DNA of 64,000 bases from Gemella massiliensis (GCF_900120125.1 NZ_LT635545.1:56778-120777); one strand, 5' to 3'; positions 1 through 8,922 are shown, counted from the first letter of the stretch. Program-made: numbers and translations. The notes: generated by a model from the letters alone, not told the origin.

Positions 1-2
1 GG

Positions 3-1364
3 GATAATTCATTAAAAACCTACTACAAATAAAAGATAAAAATATAACTATTGAGAAAACACATAACGAAACTATAAAAAATAATCAAAAGTACTTTGTA
101 TTCAAAGGTACCTTAACATATAAACCCAAGAAGTGTGAATGCTGTGGTTGTCTTAATAAAGGTTATACTGTAGTTAAAAACGGCTTTAATGAACTTACTA
201 GAATTAATCTATTAAAAATATCAGGTATCCCTGCTTATTTGGAACTAAGAAAGCAACGTTTCAAGTGTAAAACTTGTAATAAAAAATTTGTAGCTACTAC
301 TTCTTTTGTAGATAAATACTGTAGTATTTCTAAAAATGTTAAGTTTTCTATAATGAGTGATTTAGCTGATACTTTATCTTTTAAACAAATAGCCAAAATG
401 AATAATGTATCGGTTAATACTGTTATAAGAACTCTTTATAAATGTAAATCCCATGTAGACATTCTTAACTATAATACCTTACCTGAGTATTTATGCTTTG
501 ATGAGTTAAAGTTTACTAAAGATAGTAAAAATGGTATGAGTTTTATTTTTTTAGATGCTTTAACTCATGAGATTATTGATATAGTTGATGGTAGAACTGA
601 GTATATTTTAAATAATTATTTTTCCAGATTTTCTAAAGAGGCTAGAAGTAATGTTAAGGCTATTTGTATTGATATTTATACTCCTTATATGAAGTTGATT
701 AGAAATAAGTTTCCTAATGCTGAAATTGTTATAGATAGGTTTCATATTATTCAAAATGTTAATAGAGAACTTTATTCAAAATGTTAATAGAGAACTTAAT
801 AGAACTAGAGTTAAGCTAATGAATATTTACAAAAAACAAAAAGGTATTAATTATACTCTTTTAAAAAATAATTGGAAGTTAATATTAGAAGATGAAAGTA
901 ATGTTACTCATGGTAGGTTTTTCTTTAATAGGAGTTTTAGGAGTTTAGTTACTAGACGTGATATTTTAGATTATTTATTAGGATTAGATTGTATATTTAA
1001 GGCTAGCTATGAGAGAGTTCAGGATATTAGATATGCGATAAGGTATAGAAATGAGTTGGAGTTTAAAGAATTAATTGAAAAATCTACTATCGGTTTATCT
1101 GATGGTGTTAGTAAGGCTATTAATACTATGAGAAAACATAAAGAGTATATGCTTAATAGTGTTAGGTATTCTATCTCTAATGGTTCTTTGGAGGGTATTA
1201 ATAATAAGATAAAGGTTTTAAAGAGAGTTTCTTATGGTTATAATAGCTTTTATAACTTTAGATTACGCATTTTAGTTGTTTCTAGGTTATTTGTTTCTGA
1301 GTATAAAAATAATATTTCTTTTAAGGGCGTTTTGAAAAATGCCAAGCAACACTGTATTGCTTAG
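3..1364 (+). pseudogene. ISL3-family transposase, frameshifted twice
   Basis: DDE-type transposase of the ISL3 family, which would cut and paste its own element. The N-terminal part has a zinc-ribbon pattern: CECCGC encoded near 136-153, then CKTC from about 265. A DDE-domain core follows. Two lesions are visible. Near position 14-18 the homologous reading frame jumps from DNSLK to NLLQIKDKN, explained by loss of one A in a run of A. At 747-796 a 25-bp segment is perfectly duplicated in tandem; 25 is not a multiple of 3, so the frame shifts and the product stops at 787. The rest (to 1364) is open in the second frame. As read, no full transposase can be made without frameshifting. Sequencing error could explain the first lesion but hardly the second. 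Confidence 0.85.
747..796 (+). repeat. 25-bp perfect tandem duplication inside the transposase gene
   Basis: Units 747-771 and 772-796 are identical. Both carry the codons for the peptide IQNVNREL, so removing one unit restores a continuous transposase reading frame. This is a simple tandem duplication, probably by replication slippage. Confidence 0.9.
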
Positions 1365-1450
1365 CATTTTATCCTTATTTTTTCTCATGCCCCGTATTTG
1401 ACACAGAGCCAAAAAATTAATAGTAAAAATGAGTTTTTTCTCATATTACT

Positions 1451-1499
1451 ATTTTATCTTTATTTTTTCTATTATACTCCTATATTCCGTATTTAACTA
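1451..1499 (+). mobile_element. decayed second copy of an ISL3 right end next to the CRISPR array
   Basis: Positions 1451-1470 match the IS end at 1366-1385 in 19 of 20 bases. A further piece, CCGTATTTAAC at about 1487-1497, corresponds to CCGTATTTGAC in the intact end, with roughly 10 extra bases between the two pieces. The match stops where the last 16 bases of a CRISPR repeat begin (1500-1515). It looks like an older insertion into the terminal repeat that has since degraded, but chance similarity in AT-rich DNA is possible. Confidence 0.4.
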
Positions 1500-2371
1500 T
1501 ACAGTTAACTCAAACAAAATGATTTTTCAGGGGGCATGGGATTTCGTTTTAGAATACTCAAAATTTACAGTTAACTCAAACCAACAGTATCTTAGTTATG
1601 ACAAAGAAAAAGTTTTAGAATACTCAAAATTTACAGTTAACTCAAACAGACGAGTTGCTGCCGCTGCTTCTGACGGTGTTTTAGAATACTCAAAATTTAC
1701 AGTTAACTCAAACACCATTTATGGTACTCTTCAAGCAGACCTGTTTTAGAATACTCAAAATTTACAGTTAACTCAAACATTTTGAAGAAGTTATATTCAT
1801 GGAAAATAGTTTTAGAATACTCAAAATTTACAGTTAACTCAAACGAACTTATCGTGAAATGCGTGAGAAGTCAGGTTTTAGAATACTCAAAATTTACAGT
1901 TAACTCAAACTTTTGATAAACTAACCAATCTATTCTTTTAGTTTTAGAATACTCAAAATTTACAGTTAACTCAAACGAGCCACTCATATTATCCCAAGGT
2001 TGCCCTGTTTTAGAATACTCAAAATTTACAGTTAACTCAAACCCTTTCCACTGATATTTAATTACAATCGCTGTTTTAGAATACTCAAAATTTACAGTTA
2101 ACTCAAACAACAGATCATAGTATTAAAATTTTATATATGTTTTAGAATACTCAAAATTTACAGTTAACTCAAACAGTGGTTTCTTTTCTAGTTTTAATCA
2201 AAGTGTTTTAGAATACTCAAAATTTACAGTTAACTCAAACACAGAATTAAATGTAAAAGAGTACTTATAGTTTTAGAATACTCAAAATTTACAGTTAACT
2301 CAAACGATTCTTTTGAAAGTTTCTCTAATTCAGTTGTTTTAGAATACTCAAAATTTACAGTTAACTCAAAC
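1480..2371 (-). CRISPR. type II-A CRISPR array, 13 spacers
   Basis: Thirteen identical 36-bp repeats start (plus-strand coordinates) at 1546, 1612, 1678, 1743, 1809, 1875, 1941, 2007, 2073, 2139, 2205, 2270 and 2336. A fourteenth, at 1480-1515, is degenerate, matching only over its last 16 bases. Spacers are 30 nt, two of them 29 nt (1714-1742 and 2241-2269). Transcription is inferred to run on the minus strand, away from csn2, because the tracrRNA anti-repeat is complementary only to that strand and because the degenerate repeat is at the far (oldest) end. In that orientation the repeat begins GTTTGAGTTAACTG and ends TATTCTAAAAC. All repeats but the last are identical, suggesting recent activity. 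Confidence 0.97.
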
Positions 2372-2417
2372 CTCAAATTGAAGTTTGGTATATATATATA
2401 ATTTTGAATATCTTCTT
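2372..2417 (-). promoter_or_regulatory. short CRISPR leader with leader-anchoring motif
   Basis: Only 46 bp separate the tracrRNA terminator from the first repeat. On the minus strand the leader ends ATTTGAG directly before the repeat. In type II-A systems a motif of this kind at the leader end guides Cas1-Cas2 to the first repeat (established knowledge). No complete separate promoter is obvious in 46 bp; an AT-rich TATATATAT stretch could act as a -10 element. Confidence 0.7.
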
Positions 2418-2498
2418 AAAAAAATCGCTCACAATGAGCGACCTATCGGCAATTTAAATAAATTTTTATTTGAACTCTTTTGTAAATTTCGAGTATAC
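2418..2498 (-). ncRNA. tracrRNA of the type II-A system
   Basis: On the minus strand, positions about 2498-2467 form an anti-repeat (GTATACTCGAAATTTACA, then GAGTTCAAAT) that can pair with the array repeat read on the minus strand. It pairs over two arms, UUUGA and UGUAAAUUU/GAGUAU, with an internal bulge, as expected for a crRNA:tracrRNA duplex. Next comes a perfect AU hairpin (AAATAAA/TTTATTT), then a rho-independent terminator, TCGCTCA-TTG-TGAGCGA followed by seven T (2441-2418). The predicted RNA is about 80 nt. It lies between csn2 and the leader, co-directional with the cas genes, rather than upstream of cas9. Ends are inferred from the promoter and terminator. Confidence 0.85.
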
Positions 2499-2502
2499 CT
2501 AT

Positions 2503-2531
2503 ATTGTACAACCGCTTCCATAAAAAATCAA
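2503..2531 (-). promoter_or_regulatory. tracrRNA promoter
   Basis: On the minus strand TTGATT (2531-2526), a 17-bp spacer and TACAAT (2508-2503) make a good sigma-A type promoter starting just after the csn2 stop codon. The expected start point is about 2496-2499, at the 5' edge of the anti-repeat. Confidence 0.7.
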
Positions 2532-2532
2532 G

Positions 2533-3207
2533 TTATATTTCACAATTTTCTTCATCGAATATATATACTTTTTCCGTATAATCGACTGTTGATAAATTTT
2601 TATATTGTTGATTTTCTATATTAATAATTTTTATTTTGTTTATACACAGTTCTTTATATAACTGTTTAATTTCATTTTCTGTATAGTATATATGTAATCC
2701 CACAATAAAGATGACCTTTATACCACATAATTCAACTAATACTTTTAAATATTTTATCAATTTTTCTAGATCGTTATTACTTATTAAATTTATCTTAAAA
2801 TCTGCCAGTTTTAACATCCCCATTATATCTAATTCATCTCTATATTCTAATTCCAATGAAGAGCTATGAATAAGATTTTCATAATAATTTAGCAGGTTAG
2901 TTTGAATGGTATTTAGTTCTATATAGTTCTCTACTGCATATTTCATTAATTCTGTATATATTTTAGTCAGTATTTTTTTATTATTAATATCTAAATTAAA
3001 TAAATCTGTAATTAGATAACTATACTTAGCTAGTGATATCTCTTTTAATCCATCTGAAAATATAAATAAACCCTCATCACCTTGATGTTGTAATTTTAAT
3101 GAACGAACACATTCACGAAAATATTGTTTATTTTCCAATATTATAGTATTAATTATATTTTCTTTTAATTCAATACTTCTTTGCCATTCTCTATTAACAA
3201 TCTTCAT
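2533..3207 (-). CDS. csn2: CRISPR adaptation protein Csn2
   Basis: Csn2 is the type II-A signature adaptation protein. It forms a ring around double-stranded DNA ends and works with Cas1, Cas2 and Cas9 during spacer capture. This protein is 224 residues, the length of the canonical short Csn2 form. The call rests on position (last gene after cas9-cas1-cas2, next to the array), length and overall resemblance to Csn2 more than on a sharp motif. Its ATG overlaps the cas2 stop by 4 nt (ATGA), indicating translational coupling. The tracrRNA promoter begins immediately after its stop codon. Confidence 0.88.
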   Translation of the reverse strand: MKIVNREWQRSIELKENIINTIILENKQYFRECVRSLKLQHQGDEGLFIFSDGLKEISLAKYSYLITDLFNLDINNKKILTKIYTELMKYAVENYIELNTIQTNLLNYYENLIHSSSLELEYRDELDIMGMLKLADFKINLISNNDLEKLIKYLKVLVELCGIKVIFIVGLHIYYTENEIKQLYKELCINKIKIINIENQQYKNLSTVDYTEKVYIFDEENCEI

Positions 3208-3524
3208 AATTCAATAAACCTCTCATCTGAATCTACATATTCGTTTTGCGACTCTCCTACCAAAAATTCCATTTTAGAAAATTGTTTTTCTGTTACAGTA
3301 AGAATTTGTACTATTCCCTCATCAGGGCAATATTTTCTAATGCTTTTAATTACTAGGTCGGTACTATTTTGATTCATTGATAATTTTACATAGACCGATT
3401 CTTGCATCATAATAAAACCGGTTTTTATTAGGTTTTTTCTAAATTTTCTATAATTTTTTCTTTGTTCCGATGTCTCAGTAGGCAGGTCAAACATTACTAG
3501 TATTCTCATAAACCTATAACTCAT
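3204..3524 (-). CDS. cas2: CRISPR-associated endonuclease Cas2
   Basis: Cas2 (106 residues) is the non-catalytic partner in the Cas1-Cas2 integrase that inserts new spacers at the leader end. The N-terminus MSYRFMRILVMFDLPTET is the usual type II-A Cas2 opening, with the first beta strand and the conserved Asp after it. The MSYR start is kept because type II-A Cas2 proteins commonly begin this way. The gene overlaps the 3' end of cas1 by 11 nt and csn2 by 4 nt, so cas1-cas2-csn2 are tightly coupled. Confidence 0.95.
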   Translation of the reverse strand: MSYRFMRILVMFDLPTETSEQRKNYRKFRKNLIKTGFIMMQESVYVKLSMNQNSTDLVIKSIRKYCPDEGIVQILTVTEKQFSKMEFLVGESQNEYVDSDERFIEL

Positions 3525-4389
3525 ATTTATACATTTTTATATACTCTAAATCACTATCATTTAATGCATTGAATAAGCTTTGACAATATATTTTTATTGC
3601 ATTGGCTACCGTTTGGTTTTTATTTTCTATACAAATAGTTCGATTGAGTATATTAACTAACCTGTTTTTATGTTCTTTTGTAAATTCTGTTTCTGTATAT
3701 GAATAAACTTCTTCATCTATTAATATTCTGAAAGGTTCCATAAAATCACTTGCCAGATTAAATTTATTAAATATATTTCTGTGACAAATACCTAATTGAG
3801 TACAATATCCACTAGCCGCAATTTCTCTATTAAAAGCTGATAAAATTATTGCATATCCATAATCCAAACAAGAATTAACAAAGCACTCTTTATTACGACT
3901 AAAATCCATACCATACAATGCATTAAAATATACCTTGGCTGCATGACCTTCTCTGTTACTTTCATCGTTGTAACCCAACTCTGATAAATACAGTTCAAGA
4001 AGTTTATGCTCATTTTTTCCTAATTTTTTCAAAAATTGCATTTGATTGTATATTTTCTCATACACTATTCGTGTCCAAACATGTGCTTTAATCTTATTTG
4101 ACCATTCCATCTGTTTACGATATTTTAAACTTGTATCATGGCTACCATATAGTGAAATTAACTCTGAGCTTGGATTACGTTTTTCATCACAAAAAAGTAC
4201 CTTTACTTTGTTTTTATTTAATTCATTAAGTAGTACCGCTGTGATACTCACAGCAGTACTTTCTATAATAAGCATATATATTTCATTTAAACAAATTTTT
4301 TTAGTTTCATTTTCCTTGCGTACGGTCATAAAATTTAAACTATAATCTAATTTAGCCCTATCTCTAATTACTATTGTTCTCCAACTCAT
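3514..4389 (-). CDS. cas1: CRISPR-associated integrase Cas1, type II
   Basis: Cas1 (291 residues) is the metal-dependent integrase that joins prespacers to the array. It starts MSWRTIVIRDRAKLDYS, typical for type II Cas1. The catalytic domain holds the expected motifs: the NALYG segment (FNALYGMDFSR, roughly residues 155-166), which lies with the catalytic Glu region, followed by the LDYGYAIILSA helix and a DFMEPFRILID segment with the conserved Glu and Asp. The length is normal. It follows cas9 with a 1-nt gap and overlaps cas2. Confidence 0.96.
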   Translation of the reverse strand: MSWRTIVIRDRAKLDYSLNFMTVRKENETKKICLNEIYMLIIESTAVSITAVLLNELNKNKVKVLFCDEKRNPSSELISLYGSHDTSLKYRKQMEWSNKIKAHVWTRIVYEKIYNQMQFLKKLGKNEHKLLELYLSELGYNDESNREGHAAKVYFNALYGMDFSRNKECFVNSCLDYGYAIILSAFNREIAASGYCTQLGICHRNIFNKFNLASDFMEPFRILIDEEVYSYTETEFTKEHKNRLVNILNRTICIENKNQTVANAIKIYCQSLFNALNDSDLEYIKMYKYEL

Positions 4390-4390
4390 A

Positions 4391-7300
4391 TTAATCCTCT
4401 ATTATTTTTATTTCTTTTTCATATAATCCGGTTACTGATTGTTCAATTATTGAAAATTGTTTTTGATTTAATAAATTAAATCCACATTTTACTCTGGAAG
4501 TTTTTTCATTAATTAAACTTAAATCAAATGTTGTTTTTTTATTTGTTAATAAGTTCAATATTTCCAATAACACTTTACATTGTTCTTCTAAACTTAACTT
4601 ATTAAATGTATTTTTTGCTTTATCTTGTGTCAAGTCATTATATTTGTTATTCTTTTTGTGTGTAAAAATTTTTGTTGCCATTTTACATACCAACGTATTA
4701 TATAATTTTATATTTTCTTCTAATGAAATATGTTCTTTTGAAACTTTTGCTTCTTTATTTTCACGTTGAAAATTAACAAATTTAACCACTTCTTTTAAAT
4801 ATCGTTCAATATCAGAAGAGAGCAATACTTGGACAGCTCCATCAACGTAAAAATTATCATCTGTTTTCCCTCCGATATAATAAGGATAATGATCTATTTT
4901 TACTAAAGCGCCTATATTTAATTTTTTATATATAAGTTGTAAATTTTCTATATTTTCACCTTTTTTAAGTTTTATTTGTTTTTCAGCAAAATTAATTAAA
5001 TCTAAATCTGTTTTTATATTTTGTGAAATATAAATAGGAATTGGAATAATTTTGATATTTTCTTTAACTTTATCTTTATTTCTAATATCGTACTTGAAGA
5101 TTGAATAATATGCAATTTTTATACTGGTAAATCCGCCATATCTCGTTACATTTTTTAGATTTTTATTGTTTGTTTTTACCGGATAATAACTTCCTTCTTT
5201 CGCTGCATTTGCCTTATAGATTGTCGCCTCGTACAATGCACCTTTCTGTTCAGAAGTTCTTCGTGTTACATTTATTAAATTATTACACATTACTGAACTA
5301 ACTATTTCTTCAGTTTTTCCTTTTTCCCATGCTACTTCTCCGTTACGTTCAACCTTATCACTATAAAATAGTGTATTCAATGTATATTCTCTATTTTTAA
5401 AATTTTTTCGAATAAAGTTCTTAGGATTTCGTGTGAATTTTATATGGTATACATTACCTACAACGATATTTAAGTAGGCATCCTTTGCGTGATGTAAATC
5501 ATTTAAATCACGAACTTTAATTAATTGCCCTTCTTTGGCTTTTTTCTGTTCTTCTTCTGTTAAATTTTTTCTTTTGCCTACTTTTATTTTCCCGAATTCC
5601 TGTCTAAAATCAGATACATTTTCCGCTTTTGAAAAACAAAGTTCAGTTGTAGGATTTAAGTTTTGTAAGATTTTCGATACTACTTTTACAGATTGTGATG
5701 TTTCTATTAATTGACGTGCGATAAAACCGCTTAATTCACCATCTGTAAAATCTTCCGTTCTTGTTAATCGTTTATATTTTTCTTCCGAAATAAGATTTTT
5801 TGCTTTTAAAAATCTCCAAAAATGTTTATTTTTTCTTTGAATACTTTCACTTATTAAACCATTAGATTTTTTTGAATTCTCTGTTTTGTTGACTAATACT
5901 AAATTATTCCAACTACCGTCTTTTGTTTTACTTTGTGGATAAATATGGTCAATATCATATTCACTATTGCTACCAAATAAGTTATTTAAGTCTATTGCTT
6001 TTCCAGTGTATAAACAACGACCTAATTGAGTATAGTATAAGTATAATTTTCTTGCTTTTAACTTATTATTATCAATATCAGTTAAATCTTGTTTTTTCTT
6101 ATCAAAATCTACTGTATGCCCTAGAGCTTTTTCTAATTCAGCTATATCAGATGTTTTTATTTTTTTATATAGTTCCAACAATGCTTTTTTCCGAGAATCT
6201 TTGCGTCCGTCATCACCTTTTTTTTCTTTATTACTACGTGTTGTTTCAACGAATATTCTTTTCGGTTCAGAACCTATTACTTTTTTTAGTTCTTCCACTA
6301 TACGTACTACCTGCCATATAGAACGTTTTACTGCAGGGGATACATATAAATCATCCAGTATATGAGGTGTGATTTCTGTTATTTCTTTACGTAATTTTCC
6401 ATTATATGTATTAATTTTTTCAAAATAGTCGTAATTAGTTCCTAATAATTCTATAAAAAGTAGAGTATTATTACGCATTGCATTAATAATATTAAAACAC
6501 TCTCCTGTACTTTCATCATACAGTTGGCTACTTACTATTTCTGTTAACAGTTTTTCAGATAGTCGTCCCCAGTCTTTATATGTTAAACCGGATATTTTTT
6601 TTATCTCCTCCGATGAGTAAATATCTCCGTATTCTTTTGTTATTTTATCAACCAGCAGTTGTTTAGATTCTCCAAATAACGTTATCCAGCGAATCATTTT
6701 CTCCACTTTTTCAGAATCAAATTTTTCTCCTAAAATTTTTTTAAAATCACGATATGATTTTAAATCATTTTTTATTGAAATATCAAAACCTGATAATTCA
6801 TCTTTTCCGTCAATTACTCCTTCTGACATTAGAAATTTTTTTAATTCTTTTCCTGTTGCCTTTGGTGCAGATTGTTTAAAGAAACGCTCTATAATTAAAT
6901 TACGGTGTTCTACAGTTAAACGTTTACCACCATAATTTATTGAATTCAATTCATTGAGTAGGGTAAACTCTGAATATAGTAATGAATGTTTAGGAAGTAC
7001 ATCTTCGTACAGTAGATATGTACATTGATTGGTTAAATTTTCAATAAAGTTTTTAGCACTTTCTTCTTTGTTTATTACCTTATTGAAGTTCCAAGGAGTA
7101 ACCGCTGTACGTTCATACCCTTTATTTCGTACTGACCATGAAAAACCTCCATTACCAACTTTGTGCGATGTATTTAGCGAACCGACATAATACGGTATTC
7201 TAAATTCAAGTAATTGTATTATTTTTTCTTTAATACTAATACCATATTCATCGGTATTATTTAAAAATGGATGATATTGTACGGCATTATTTAATATTTT

Positions 7301-8584
7301 TTCTAATTCTTCTTTATGGATTTGATATGGAATAACCGAATTATCTTTAGTTCGCTGTCTGGGAAGGAATGTCTCTAATTCTAACTCAGCAAGAATATCT
7401 TGCTTCAATTTACTTTCTTCACAATACTTTAATTCTTTTATTAAAGATTTTTTAAAATCTTCATAAGAACAAGATGATTTTGAACTTCCCACATTATTTT
7501 TCCCGATATAATTAACGTAATTCGCTTCTTTTTCATCTTCTTTAACAAATATATTTTCAAATAATTGTCTTTTTTCTTTTTTTGATAATTTGCTATCTTC
7601 TTTTATTAACTGTTTTAATTGTTTTAAATCTTTTCCATGTTTTTCATAGCTGATTACTTTAGATTCTGAAATTGTCATATTTTTGATTTTTATTTCAGAT
7701 AAAATAATTGCGTCATATATAAGTTTTGCAGTATCTAATACTATAATGTATTCTCCCAATATTTCTTCATAGTTACTACGGACATCTTCATATATTTTCT
7801 CTTTGAATGAAATCGTTTTAATTGATATATCAAGTTCTTTATATGCTTCTATATCAAATAATTTTGCCAGTTGAGTTTTATTACCAAGTGCTAAACGTAA
7901 TGCCTCTATTAATTGTTTTTCATCAGCAAATAATTTTTTAAACTCTATTATCTTATCTGTAGAGTTTTTCTTTTTCAACAATATTTCTGCTATATTATTA
8001 ATAAGCTCATCAGTTATATCTATTTTGATATTTAGTGAATTATATTGTAGTAATTCTCTTATATTGTCTTTTATTTCAGAGCCTTTAAATTGTTGTCCGG
8101 CAAATAAAAAATGCCCACGATATTTTAGTATATGATGTATTGCAAGGAACAATTCTCTTATATCCGGATTATTTTTATGGATTAAATCTGCACGTAGGTG
8201 ATATATTGTTTTATAGTCACGATAATACTCTTTATCCGTATAATTTTTGTCATTAAACAAGATACTAGGAACATTTTCTGTTTTATCACCTACTTTATAT
8301 TTACTTTCTCTAAGACGCATAAAAAAGTTCGGATCTATTTTATTAATTTCTTCAGCGAATAATTCCTCTAATAACCCTAAACGCCATTTTCTACGTGCTA
8401 AACGACGTCTTTTTGACCTACAGTCACGTCTTTCTTTTGCTGTTTGTGCTTCATCAAATAAGCGTACTCCCCATGATTTTTTACCTTTTAATTTTAACAG
8501 ATTATAATTTGTATCTGTTGCTGCCCATCCCACACTGGCAGTCCCTATATCTAATCCTAAAAACCATTCTTTATTTTCATTCAT
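4391..8584 (-). CDS. cas9: CRISPR-associated endonuclease Cas9, type II-A
   Basis: RNA-guided DNA endonuclease of 1397 residues, in the large type II-A size class. All catalytic residues are present. RuvC-I has Asp12 in GLDIGTASVGWA; an arginine-rich bridge helix follows at about residues 50-75 (KERRDCRSKRRRLARRKWR). RuvC-II has Glu780 in FVETTR. The HNH domain has Asp879 and His880 in YDIDHIYPQS, with the downstream Asn in NNLVLVNKTEN. RuvC-III has His1032 and Asp1035 in HHAKDAY. The C-terminal part would hold the wedge and PAM-interacting domains, which cannot be assigned a PAM by eye. The start is supported by AGGAG 8-10 nt upstream. It heads the cas9-cas1-cas2-csn2 operon. Nothing suggests inactivation. 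Confidence 0.98.
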   Translation of the reverse strand: MNENKEWFLGLDIGTASVGWAATDTNYNLLKLKGKKSWGVRLFDEAQTAKERRDCRSKRRRLARRKWRLGLLEELFAEEINKIDPNFFMRLRESKYKVGDKTENVPSILFNDKNYTDKEYYRDYKTIYHLRADLIHKNNPDIRELFLAIHHILKYRGHFLFAGQQFKGSEIKDNIRELLQYNSLNIKIDITDELINNIAEILLKKKNSTDKIIEFKKLFADEKQLIEALRLALGNKTQLAKLFDIEAYKELDISIKTISFKEKIYEDVRSNYEEILGEYIIVLDTAKLIYDAIILSEIKIKNMTISESKVISYEKHGKDLKQLKQLIKEDSKLSKKEKRQLFENIFVKEDEKEANYVNYIGKNNVGSSKSSCSYEDFKKSLIKELKYCEESKLKQDILAELELETFLPRQRTKDNSVIPYQIHKEELEKILNNAVQYHPFLNNTDEYGISIKEKIIQLLEFRIPYYVGSLNTSHKVGNGGFSWSVRNKGYERTAVTPWNFNKVINKEESAKNFIENLTNQCTYLLYEDVLPKHSLLYSEFTLLNELNSINYGGKRLTVEHRNLIIERFFKQSAPKATGKELKKFLMSEGVIDGKDELSGFDISIKNDLKSYRDFKKILGEKFDSEKVEKMIRWITLFGESKQLLVDKITKEYGDIYSSEEIKKISGLTYKDWGRLSEKLLTEIVSSQLYDESTGECFNIINAMRNNTLLFIELLGTNYDYFEKINTYNGKLRKEITEITPHILDDLYVSPAVKRSIWQVVRIVEELKKVIGSEPKRIFVETTRSNKEKKGDDGRKDSRKKALLELYKKIKTSDIAELEKALGHTVDFDKKKQDLTDIDNNKLKARKLYLYYTQLGRCLYTGKAIDLNNLFGSNSEYDIDHIYPQSKTKDGSWNNLVLVNKTENSKKSNGLISESIQRKNKHFWRFLKAKNLISEEKYKRLTRTEDFTDGELSGFIARQLIETSQSVKVVSKILQNLNPTTELCFSKAENVSDFRQEFGKIKVGKRKNLTEEEQKKAKEGQLIKVRDLNDLHHAKDAYLNIVVGNVYHIKFTRNPKNFIRKNFKNREYTLNTLFYSDKVERNGEVAWEKGKTEEIVSSVMCNNLINVTRRTSEQKGALYEATIYKANAAKEGSYYPVKTNNKNLKNVTRYGGFTSIKIAYYSIFKYDIRNKDKVKENIKIIPIPIYISQNIKTDLDLINFAEKQIKLKKGENIENLQLIYKKLNIGALVKIDHYPYYIGGKTDDNFYVDGAVQVLLSSDIERYLKEVVKFVNFQRENKEAKVSKEHISLEENIKLYNTLVCKMATKIFTHKKNNKYNDLTQDKAKNTFNKLSLEEQCKVLLEILNLLTNKKTTFDLSLINEKTSRVKCGFNLLNQKQFSIIEQSVTGLYEKEIKIIED

Positions 8585-8873
8585 TGTTATTTTCTCCTGT
8601 ATTTCATTTATTATAAGTTTGGATTCTCTATGTTTTTTCTATGTTTTAAAATTTTTCATAATAAATTATTGTTACTCCCTCAATATATTATTTTTATCTT
8701 TTGAAGATATTTGTTAATAGCGTATTTTTATATTTAATTAAGAACATTATATCATATTTTTTATTACATTATACCGTTTTCATTGAATATATTTTAATAT
8801 TAATTTTATTTTTTAATATGTAAACGTCATTAAAATATATCTTTCACTTTATTTTACAACTTAATTTAATCAT
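8585..8873. other. AT-rich intergenic region upstream of cas9
   Basis: This stretch carries the cas9 ribosome binding site (AGGAG near 8596) and, presumably, the cas promoter. No unambiguous -35/-10 pair stands out; a TATAAT-like element is present on the minus strand near 8611. No anti-repeat was seen here, which supports placing the tracrRNA at the other end of the locus. Confidence 0.5.
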
Positions 8874-8922
8874 TAAAAAACTTCCTAAGAAGAAAATACT
8901 TGTTTTTCTACTTAGAAAGTTC
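8874..8922 (-). terminator. rho-independent terminator after pepT
   Basis: On the minus strand AACTTTCTAAGTAGAAAAA pairs with the TTTTCTTCTTAGGAAGTT arm, followed by T residues. It lies just downstream of the pepT stop and separates it from the cas operon. Confidence 0.8.

Larger units (their letters stand above)
1..1411 (+). mobile_element. ISL3-family insertion sequence, left part outside the window
   Basis: The element contains a broken transposase gene (to 1364) and ends in a right terminal inverted repeat. The terminal sequence at about 1386-1411, read inwards, starts GGCTCTGTGTCAAATACGG, the kind of end found on ISL3-family elements. A stem-loop (about 1339-1366, AAGCAA pairing with TTGCTT) lies between the transposase stop and the terminal repeat. 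The left end is beyond the window, so target-site duplication cannot be judged. A second copy of the same right end, without a transposase, is present near 60385-60450, showing that the family is established in this genome. Confidence 0.8.

Noticed and set aside
1429..1749. Open reading frame with repeated peptide VLEYSKFTVNSN
   Set aside because: It is a translation of the CRISPR repeats and spacers; a 36-bp repeat plus 30-nt spacer keeps a frame open by chance.
1871..2110. Minus-strand ORF with repeated FELTVNFEYSKT
   Set aside because: Also a translation of the CRISPR array.
2385..2624. 79-codon plus-strand ORF over the tracrRNA and csn2 end
   Set aside because: Covers the tracrRNA, its terminator and the csn2 3' end in antisense; no ribosome site or homology.
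5923..6321. 132-codon plus-strand ORF inside cas9
   Set aside because: Antisense shadow of cas9; the composition (Phe, Leu, Tyr, Ile rich) follows from the complement of AT-rich coding sequence, and there is no supporting motif.
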